64,000 bases of DNA, from assembly GCF_002252475.1 (NCBI RefSeq), contig NZ_NNRK01000022.1, forward strand, positions 62,001 through 126,000. The letters run 5' to 3'. This stretch comes from Brucella rhizosphaerae (GTDB taxonomy: Bacteria > Pseudomonadota > Alphaproteobacteria > Rhizobiales > Rhizobiaceae). The number at the start of each line of letters is the position of its first letter. The stretch's first letter is position 1. The translations under genes and the position numbers were made by a program. This document shows positions 33,932-40,484 of this stretch, piece after piece. The notes beneath the pieces were generated by a model. It was given only the letters and a program-made list of their open reading frames with translations, ran no database searches and was not told the DNA's origin.

Positions 33932-34893
33932 GCGCCACCTCCTGCTGCTCGCCCGCGCAATCGCGGATCGATAAGCCGCTGTGCGAGATCGGCAGCAAAA
34001 CCTACCAACAGCACCAGAAGAGTTGAGACAAACAGGACGCCCTGCACATTGGGATAGTCGCGCTGCTCAATACCCAGAAGCAGCATGGAACCAAGCCCGG
34101 GAAGTGAGAACACGCGCTCAACCACCACAGCGCCAAGAAGCGTAGAAGCCAGTTCGATACCAAGGATAGAGATCACCGGTACCGCTCCGTTGCTAATGCC
34201 GTGACGAATAAGCGCCTGCGAGAACGTAGAACCAAGCGCGCGTGCCGTGCGCAGATAATCGCTGCCCAGAACATCCTGCGTAGCCGAGCGGACATAGCGG
34301 ATGAGTGATGCCGACATTACGAGTGCAATGGTTATCACAGGCAGTGCCAACGACTGAAATACAGCAGGTAGCGATTGCCAACCACGCGATGGAAAACCAC
34401 CGGATGGAAACAAACGCAATTTAACTGCAAAGACCCAGACCAGCAGAATGCCGATCCAGAAAACAGGCACCGCAATACCAAGCTGGGAGATCACGGAAAT
34501 GACGGAACCGTACCAGCTTTTCTGGCGGACGACTGACAGGATACCGAGCGGAACGGCAACAATGATCGCGAGAACAAAAGCCATCAGTGTCAGCGGAAGC
34601 GTTACGATCAGGCGCTTGCCAATTTCGGTCAAAACCGGGGCGCCGCTGACAAAGGAATTGCCCAGATCAAAGCGCAGGAGTGCGCTGATAAACTGTGTGA
34701 ACTGCTGATAAAGCGGCAGATCAGAACCAACCTGTTTGCGTGCAGCTTCAATCTGCGCAGCATCCGCGCCAACCGAAACGAGCGCATTTGCCGGATCGCC
34801 CGGCAAAAGCCGGAGCAACAAAAACAAAACAATGGCTGCGATGAACACCGACAAGATCAGAATTGCTGAGCGGCGAAGGATATAAGCGAAAAT
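33928..34893 (-). CDS. Peptide ABC transporter permease, DppB type, probable ATT start
   Basis: DppB/OppB-family permease, 321 aa if begun at ATT 34893 or 308 aa from TTG 34854. The family begins with a short basic stretch before the first helix, here FAYILRRSAILILSVFIA, which is encoded only upstream of the TTG. No ATG, GTG or TTG occurs in frame there, but AGAGGT lies 7 nt before the ATT codon, an ideal distance. Later landmarks are LLRLLPGDPAN and the EAA loop ARALGSTFSQALIRHGISN. It follows the binding-protein gene across a hairpin. An ATT start is rare but known (E. coli infC); a base change from ATG is the alternative. Confidence 0.85.
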   Translation of the reverse strand: MFAYILRRSAILILSVFIAAIVLFLLLRLLPGDPANALVSVGADAAQIEAARKQVGSDLPLYQQFTQFISALLRFDLGNSFVSGAPVLTEIGKRLIVTLPLTLMAFVLAIIVAVPLGILSVVRQKSWYGSVISVISQLGIAVPVFWIGILLVWVFAVKLRLFPSGGFPSRGWQSLPAVFQSLALPVITIALVMSASLIRYVRSATQDVLGSDYLRTARALGSTFSQALIRHGISNGAVPVISILGIELASTLLGAVVVERVFSLPGLGSMLLLGIEQRDYPNVQGVLFVSTLLVLLVGFAADLAQRLIDPRLRGRAAGGGA

Positions 34894-34950
34894 GGCGTTT
34901 ACCTCTGGGACATGAGGGGCAGCGCTTGTACCCTCTTCTATATGCGATAA

Positions 34951-34977
34951 CGCCGCCGGAAAATAATTCAGGCGGCG
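34951..34977 (-). other. Intercistronic hairpin between binding-protein and permease genes
   Basis: CGCCGCC (34951-34957) and GGCGGCG (34971-34977) form a GC-rich 7-bp stem with a 13-nt loop and no T-tract. Position and form match the hairpins after the other binding-protein genes of this window. Confidence 0.5.
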
Positions 34978-35016
34978 CTCTCTGTCGAGTATCAGTTCTC
35001 GATTATGGACAGCAGA

Positions 35017-36543
35017 TTATTCTGATGCTTTGGTAATATCATAGGCGAAGAACTGCGAGTTCAGACCATTGACCGGATAACCCGTGACCGACTTCTTCGA
35101 AACCACGATCTGCGGATAGAGATAGAACCAGTTGCTGGCGGCATCTTCAGCAATAATTTTGTTGGCTTCGGTCAGCCTGGCAGTCTGTTCGTCGGTCGTG
35201 GAGCTGGCTTCCGCTTCCTTGATGAGGTCAACAACCTTCGGGTTGTTATAGCCCCAGTAGAAATCCGGATTGCCATAGAACACGATATCACGATGGTTCA
35301 CATGTTCCTGCAAAGTTGCCTGAAAATCATGTGCTTTGTAGACCTTCGTGTACCACTCATTGGCGGTAATGATGTTGATGTTTACCTTCACACCTACCTT
35401 TGCCAGCTCGCTCTGGATGAACTGTGCGGCAATCGGATGCGGATCGTAATTCGGCGTATCAATGGTGAAGGTAAAACCATCCGGATAACCGGCTTCCTTC
35501 AGAAGCTCCTTTGCACTTTCGGGATTATAGGCATCGACACTGGTCAGATCGACGTACCACGGATCTGTCGGCGGAACGAAGGAGCCAATCAATGTGCCAT
35601 AGTCGCCCCAGACAGCCTTCAGAAGCTTCTGATCGTCGATAGCGCGCGCCAGCGCCTTGCGAACTTTCACGTTGTCGAAAGGTGCAATGCGATCATTATA
35701 GGCGAGAAGCAGCTTGGTCGTGGACTTGCCTTCGCTGACGGTAAAGTCAGGATTGTCCTTGAACTGTGCGAGTGAATCCGGGCTCTGAACAGAAGTAATG
35801 ATGTCAACCGAACCTGTCAGAAGCGCATTGTTAAGAGCGCTTGCATCAGTGAAATACTGGAAGACAACTTCTTCATTTTTCGGCTTTGCGCCCCAATAAC
35901 CGTCAAAGCGCTTAATGGCGAGAGATGATCCGCGACGCCAATCTTCCAGCGCGTAAGGACCAGTGCCGTCTTCTTTCGATTGAAAATCTGTCGCTTCGTC
36001 ATTCACAACCCAGACATAGCTGAGGTTGTAAGGCAGCGAGATGGAACGTGAGGATAGCTTGACCACGACGGTTTCATCGTCGGGCGTCTCGATACCGGCA
36101 ATGGTCTTGAGGCTGCTCTTGCGCGAGCTTTTAGAATCCGGCGCAGCAACACGTTCAATCGAGAACTTGACATCCTTTGACGTCAGCGGCGCGCCGGAGT
36201 GGAATTTGACGCCTGGCTGAAGCTTGAACGTATAGGTTAGACCATCGTCACTGACGGTATAATCCTTCGACAGCACGGGTTCGACCTTGCCGTCATCATC
36301 CAGACGGAAAAGCGCTTCATAAACATTGCCGTTGAAGGCTTCGTTGACGCCCTGCCCAGCGCCCGCAGTGTTGTCGAGGTTCTGCGGCTCGTAGAGAGAT
36401 CCGATATTGATCGTCGCGTCTGCGTCATGTTCCTGAGCATAAGCCTGAGTGAACGAACCGAATGCAAGTGCTACGGTCAGAGCCGTCGTCAGACCCCAGT
36501 TGCTCAATGTCGTTTTGCGATTGCGAATAGTCAAACCGCTCAT
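35017..36543 (-). CDS. Peptide ABC transporter binding protein, DppA type
   Basis: 508-aa SBP_bac_5 protein. It has a long signal peptide ending TQAYA near residue 36; the mature protein begins QEHDADATINIGSLYEPQNLDNT. Typical segments are SKDYTVSDDGLTYTFKLQPGV and VRKALARAIDDQKLLKA. ATG 36543 follows GGAGACTAAA and is preferred over the open frame 32 codons further upstream. It heads a complete dppABCDF-like operon and diverges from an M24 peptidase gene, suggesting the imported peptides are processed by that enzyme. Confidence 0.9.
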   Translation of the reverse strand: MSGLTIRNRKTTLSNWGLTTALTVALAFGSFTQAYAQEHDADATINIGSLYEPQNLDNTAGAGQGVNEAFNGNVYEALFRLDDDGKVEPVLSKDYTVSDDGLTYTFKLQPGVKFHSGAPLTSKDVKFSIERVAAPDSKSSRKSSLKTIAGIETPDDETVVVKLSSRSISLPYNLSYVWVVNDEATDFQSKEDGTGPYALEDWRRGSSLAIKRFDGYWGAKPKNEEVVFQYFTDASALNNALLTGSVDIITSVQSPDSLAQFKDNPDFTVSEGKSTTKLLLAYNDRIAPFDNVKVRKALARAIDDQKLLKAVWGDYGTLIGSFVPPTDPWYVDLTSVDAYNPESAKELLKEAGYPDGFTFTIDTPNYDPHPIAAQFIQSELAKVGVKVNINIITANEWYTKVYKAHDFQATLQEHVNHRDIVFYGNPDFYWGYNNPKVVDLIKEAEASSTTDEQTARLTEANKIIAEDAASNWFYLYPQIVVSKKSVTGYPVNGLNSQFFAYDITKASE

Positions 36544-36828
36544 TTTAGTCTCCTGCTGCAAGGTCGCTATAAAGACCTCATTTGATACCGTTATACAGCG
36601 AGCGCCTGAGCATCGATATGCGCGGGAGCTATACCACACAGGGATTTATTAGAAGAATATTCTATAATATCTAAAATTGGTAGATGATTTATCCTCACTT
36701 TTGAGCTGATATCTCAGCACATTCAAAATTGAATTAAAAGGCTTCTCCGTCCTATATATGCGGTATGGAATCCCCCCGGCACTTCCCCATGAAAGCAATC
36801 GTGAGCAAGTGGTATCAAGAGAGACTTT
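36544..36828. promoter_or_regulatory. Divergent control region, dppA-type gene and M24 peptidase
   Basis: 285 nt of AT-rich DNA with small palindromes, including GCTGA-N4-TCAGC at 36706-36719. Both flanking genes must be transcribed from here; I cannot assign firm -35 and -10 boxes. Confidence 0.4.
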
Positions 36829-38055
36829 ATGAGCCAGATAGATCGCGGCAGAACCCAATCACTTCTCGAAGCTGAAGGGCTTGATGCGCTGGTGCTGTTT
36901 CAACCTGAGAATTTCCGCTATGCGACAAGTGTTGCGGCAGGCGTTGCCACGATGTGGGGCCGCGCAGGCTCTGCAATTGCACTCGTACCAGCCGATAAGC
37001 ATGCAAAGCTCGCCGCAGTCATCAGTGACCATGCTTTTGCAGGCGCAGCTTATCTTGCTGATAAGATAGATTTTCGCACCCATCGCATCTGGATCGATAT
37101 GGTGACGGTAACTGGCGCGAAAACAATTGATGACATCAATGCGGCCTACCGACAGACCGACAATATCGGACCACGTGCCGAAACCTTCGACCGGGATGCA
37201 GCTTTCAGACTACTGAGTGATCTGCTGGCCGAACGCGGATTATCCGCGGCAAGCATTGGCGTCGATCTCGAATTTATGCCCGCTGCTGACTTTGCCCGCC
37301 TCAAAATCGCGCTGCCAGCCGTTAAATGGCGCGATGCATCGATCCTGGTCAAGCGTCTGCGCCTGATCAAGAATAGCCGCGAAATCGGGTATCTGCGAAA
37401 TGCAGCACATTATGCAGAAAGCGGGCTGGAAAATATGCTGAACATTGCGAAACGTGGCGCAAGCATAGAGACGCTTTCGGCAGCGTGGCTTGATGGTGCA
37501 ACGAAGGCAGCTGCGCAAAATGATCAGGCGCTTTCCGGACATTGGGCGTATATTTCGACGGGTCCCGATCTTCAGGACATGAAGGCCGAACTCAAAGAAG
37601 GCGATCTCGTCAAAGCTGACGTGGGTACGCTGGTCAACGGCTATTCTTCGGATGGTGCGCGTACTTATGTTTGCGTTGCGCCCGATCCTCTGGCCAGCGA
37701 AATATACAAAGCGCTTCAGGAAACCTTCGGGATCGGTCTGGCGCTCTTAAAGCCGGGCAACCGGTTTTGCGACGTCCATGCAGCGATGCTTGGGTCCATG
37801 CGAAAGTGTGGGTTTAGCGAATATTATCGTGGCCACTTTGGTCATTCAGTCGGAGCAGCGCTGGGCATTGAAGAATGGCCTTTCATTTCAAGCAGCAATG
37901 AAATGCTGATTGAGCCCAATATGGTGCTGGCGTTGGAAACTCCGTTTTACGCCAATGGTCTGGGTGCTCTGATGATCGAAGAGCAATTTTTGATCACTGA
38001 AAGTGGTGCGGAAAGCATGAACAGGCTTTCTCGTGAATTGATGCCAATCGGATAG
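36829..38055 (+). CDS. M24-family metallopeptidase, Xaa-Pro dipeptidase/aminopeptidase type
   Basis: 408-aa protein: a creatinase-like N-terminal domain (about 1-170) and the pita-bread M24 domain. All five metal-ligand positions are visible: D264 (KADVGT), D275 (SSDGART), H339 (GHSVG), E370 (ALETP) and the glutamate of EEQFLI at 384-385, so it should be active. No signal peptide, hence cytoplasmic. It diverges from the peptide-import operon and probably trims imported proline-containing peptides; creatinase-like activity is an alternative. Confidence 0.88.
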   Translation: MSQIDRGRTQSLLEAEGLDALVLFQPENFRYATSVAAGVATMWGRAGSAIALVPADKHAKLAAVISDHAFAGAAYLADKIDFRTHRIWIDMVTVTGAKTIDDINAAYRQTDNIGPRAETFDRDAAFRLLSDLLAERGLSAASIGVDLEFMPAADFARLKIALPAVKWRDASILVKRLRLIKNSREIGYLRNAAHYAESGLENMLNIAKRGASIETLSAAWLDGATKAAAQNDQALSGHWAYISTGPDLQDMKAELKEGDLVKADVGTLVNGYSSDGARTYVCVAPDPLASEIYKALQETFGIGLALLKPGNRFCDVHAAMLGSMRKCGFSEYYRGHFGHSVGAALGIEEWPFISSSNEMLIEPNMVLALETPFYANGLGALMIEEQFLITESGAESMNRLSRELMPIG

Positions 38056-38076
38056 CAAATGCTCAATGGACGAGAC

Positions 38077-38478
38077 TTACTCGCTGCTTGCGATGTTTCT
38101 TTCGCGGCGCCGGCGTTTCCATGGCCATTCACCATCGATTTCTGCTTCAAGCGAAAAGCTGAGAAATGTTCTGATCAGAACGATCAACCCGAGCAGGCCG
38201 ACACTCTCCCAGGTAAGCGGCGAAATGATTGTGGCAATGATATCTGCCCCGATCAGAATTTCGAGACCGAGCAGGATGCCGCGCCCAAGGTTGGCGCGAT
38301 AGCGCGTATAGGCATTTTCGCCGGAAAGTATGAAGACATCTTTGAGATAACCAAGCGTTGCAACGGCGACACCTATAAGGATCACGGCCACACCAAAAAA
38401 CTCCAGAGCTGACGCCATCGGCTCCAGTATCGGCGCAATCAAACTTACGAACTCGCCGCGTTCCGCACCCGCATTCAT
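38077..38478 (-). CDS. DUF1622 membrane protein
   Basis: 133-aa protein with three hydrophobic stretches (ALEFFGVAVILIGVAVATLGYL, ILLGLEILIGADIIATII, VGLLGLIVLIRTFLSFSLEAEI) and a very basic C-terminus WPWKRRRRER. The conserved RANLGRGILLGLEILIGADII block is that of DUF1622. Function unknown. Start ATG 38478 is preceded by AAAGGAGCG. It converges with the M24 gene. Confidence 0.85.
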   Translation of the reverse strand: MNAGAERGEFVSLIAPILEPMASALEFFGVAVILIGVAVATLGYLKDVFILSGENAYTRYRANLGRGILLGLEILIGADIIATIISPLTWESVGLLGLIVLIRTFLSFSLEAEIDGEWPWKRRRRERNIASSE

Positions 38479-38831
38479 ATTGGCGCGCTCCTTTAATCAT
38501 TGGTGATCCGACTTGAGTCTAGTTCGGAAAACTTAAAAAAGATGCGCCTAATTTCCCTAATGCGTTGCGGTCACATCGGCTCGCTTCAAATCCGATCATC
38601 AGACTGATCGACGGGTTATCTTTTGGCGTTTTCAAGCCATTTACTGTTCACATATACTTGAATAAATAACACACCATTGGGTGAATGAGCCATTTTCATG
38701 GCCTATTGTCTACCATTATGAATACAATGCGTGAACCATTTGCGGTCTAGGCGCAGCCCCTTCAAAGGCATATCTCTGGATCATCGAAACGACGAACACA
38801 ACGTCGCTTCCCAAATTCAAGGAGATAGAAA
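38479..38831. other. Intergenic region upstream of the small secreted protein pair
   Basis: 353 nt, AT-rich, with no open frame resembling a protein. It must hold the promoters of the DUF1622 gene and of the first secreted-protein gene. A CGACG/CGTCG inverted repeat lies shortly before the AAGGAG of the latter. Confidence 0.35.
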
Positions 38832-39062
38832 ATGAAAAAGTTTGTTCTTGCTGCCGTAGCTGTTGCCCTTAGTGCCGGTGCTGCTTTCGCCGAAAACCCA
38901 CGTGTTGGTGAACCAGCTGATCTTTATGCAAATGACCGCACGCCAGTTGCAACACAGCAGGTTGATCGCACTGCCACCGCTTCCATCGGTCAGACGACCT
39001 CTTATCAGGATGGTTCGGCTAATCGCTTCGGTGATGCGTCACCTTCGAGCTTTCAGAACTAA
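38832..39062 (+). CDS. Small secreted protein, first of a tandem pair
   Basis: 76-aa protein with a clear Sec signal peptide (MKKFVLAAVAVALSAGAAFA, cleaved before ENPRV), leaving a mature polar peptide of about 56 residues rich in Ala, Thr, Gln and Asp without cysteines. AAGGAGATAGAAA precedes the ATG. The neighbouring gene at 39204-39434 encodes a protein identical at 70 of 76 positions by direct comparison. Family not recognised; periplasmic or released. Confidence 0.8.
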   Translation: MKKFVLAAVAVALSAGAAFAENPRVGEPADLYANDRTPVATQQVDRTATASIGQTTSYQDGSANRFGDASPSSFQN

Positions 39063-39126
39063 GCTCAATTCTTAAACAATCCTGCCTGACGGAATAATCC
39101 GAACGGCATCCCAGTTATCTCCCCGG

Positions 39127-39177
39127 TGGATGGCATTGGTGTCACCCCGGTGTCCCCGGAAGCGCTGATGCCATCCA
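39127..39177. other. Long-loop inverted repeat between the duplicated genes
   Basis: TGGATGGCAT at 39127-39136 and ATGCCATCCA at 39168-39177 form a perfect 10-bp stem enclosing a 31-nt loop that itself contains GGTGTCACCCCGGTGTCC. It lies 27 nt before the second secreted-protein gene and could be a regulatory leader structure. Confidence 0.4.
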
Positions 39178-39203
39178 AAGGGGCGATCAGAAGGAATAGA
39201 AAA

Positions 39204-39434
39204 ATGAAGAAGTTTGCTCTTGCTGCCGTAGCCGTTGCCCTTAGCGCCGGTGCTGCTTTCGCTGAAAACCCACATGTTGGTGAACCAGCTGATCTTTATG
39301 CAAATGACCGTACGCCAGTTGCAACACAGCAGGTTGATAACACTGCAACCGCTTCCATCGGTCAGACGACTACTTATAAGGATGGCTCCGCTCATCGCTT
39401 TGGTGATGCATCACCTTCGAGCTTCCAGAACTAA
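39204..39434 (+). CDS. Small secreted protein, second of a tandem pair
   Basis: 76-aa paralogue of the 38832-39062 product. Six substitutions separate them (positions 5, 24, 46, 57, 59, 64), all conservative or polar, and the C-terminus RFGDASPSSFQN is shared. ATG 39204 follows AAGGAATAGAAAA; the open frame extends 26 codons further upstream through the hairpin region, where no similarity to the other copy remains, so the later start is preferred. Ends 25 nt before a terminator. Confidence 0.8.
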   Translation: MKKFALAAVAVALSAGAAFAENPHVGEPADLYANDRTPVATQQVDNTATASIGQTTTYKDGSAHRFGDASPSSFQN

Positions 39435-39458
39435 CATCGGCGCAAGCTGGTAGAATAC

Positions 39459-39493
39459 AAAAAGGCGAAGCCTCTTCAGGCTCCGCCTTTTGT
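39459..39493. terminator. Bidirectional terminator
   Basis: AAAAGGCG-A-AGCC pairs with GGCT-C-CGCCTTTT, with T-runs on both strands. It separates the secreted-protein genes from the converging LysR gene. Confidence 0.8.
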
Positions 39494-39512
39494 TGTTTGT
39501 GGGGGTGGCCCA

Positions 39513-40412
39513 CTATTCCATCCGCGTGATGATTGCCTTGATCTCCCGTTCAAAAAAGTCCGAAAATGATGCAATACGCGGTGGTAGTTTCTGGAATGGC
39601 GGATAGTAAAGTGTAAGCCAAAGCTGCGGCGGCGACCATTCTGGCAGTATCTGGACCAAACGACCTGTCCGCAGATGCTCTGCTACAATGAAGATAGGCA
39701 ACATCGCCACGCCTGCTCCGCCGGCTGCCATATTGGCAAGTACTTCGCCATTATTAGCGCTGATCATGCGCCCGGCCGAAACATTAACCGTCGAACTTCC
39801 ATCAGACAAAGCCCAGTTCTCCCGGCGACTTTCAGAGCTATAGCCCAAGCAGCCATTAACGGTCAGTTCGCTCGGATGCTTGATATCGACGAAAGCCGTA
39901 CCGGGCGCTGCAACCAGAATACGCTCAATCGCGCTGATCTTACGCCAGATTGTAAACTTATCAGACGGCACACCAGATATGCGTATCGCAAGATCAAAAT
40001 CCTGTTCGACAATATCCAGCATCTGGTCAGTCAGCGATAATTCAATTTCAATCTTGGGATAGAGCTCGCTAAATGCAGAAAGTATCTGTGGCAGAACCTG
40101 CTGGCCAAGTGACATGGGCGCATTGATCCGCAAGCGTCCCTGATCGGCTTTGTGCACATTCATGAGTTCAAGTCGCGCAGTATCAAGTGCAGTAACCGCT
40201 GGCTCAATACGTGCCGCGAACACAGCGCCATCCGTGGTCAGTGAGACTTGCCGTGTTGTGCGCACGAAAAGCTGGACGCCCAAGTCTTCTTCAAGTGCTG
40301 CGATTGTCCGCGTAACAGAGGCTGGCGTCATATCCAGTTCTCGTGCAACCTGCGCAAAATTGCGCTTTTCGGCGGCCAATAAGAAGGTTTTGAGGGCTTT
40401 GAGTTCATTCAT
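39513..40412 (-). CDS. LysR-type transcriptional regulator
   Basis: 299-aa LysR regulator: helix-turn-helix at residues 1-60 (FAQVARELDMTPASVTRTIAALE), then an effector-binding domain beginning GRLRINAPMSLGQQV. It is of the CrgA-like group. A 13-bp perfect inverted repeat lies 12 nt before the ATG and is probably its own operator. It is preceded on the same strand by the DUF4344 gene and converges with the secreted-protein genes. Target unknown. Confidence 0.88.
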   Translation of the reverse strand: MNELKALKTFLLAAEKRNFAQVARELDMTPASVTRTIAALEEDLGVQLFVRTTRQVSLTTDGAVFAARIEPAVTALDTARLELMNVHKADQGRLRINAPMSLGQQVLPQILSAFSELYPKIEIELSLTDQMLDIVEQDFDLAIRISGVPSDKFTIWRKISAIERILVAAPGTAFVDIKHPSELTVNGCLGYSSESRRENWALSDGSSTVNVSAGRMISANNGEVLANMAAGGAGVAMLPIFIVAEHLRTGRLVQILPEWSPPQLWLTLYYPPFQKLPPRIASFSDFFEREIKAIITRME

Positions 40413-40423
40413 CGGTTTATTAC

Positions 40424-40459
40424 CATTAATGCAATATAATTGAGACTATTGCATTAATG
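40424..40459. promoter_or_regulatory. 13-bp perfect inverted repeat, LysR operator candidate
   Basis: CATTAATGCAATA (40424-40436) and TATTGCATTAATG (40447-40459) are exact inverted copies separated by 10 nt, just upstream of the LysR start codon. AT-richness argues against a terminator; an autoregulatory operator is the simplest explanation. Confidence 0.55.
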
Positions 40460-40484
40460 AGTGTCAACGATCAATCCCACCAGA

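Noticed and set aside
31236-36780. TATGGAATCCCCC occurs upstream of both the dehydrogenase operon and the M24 peptidase gene in the same relative orientation.
   Set aside because: Many shared 13-mers are expected by chance in 64 kb, and the surrounding bases do not match, so a common regulator is not supported.
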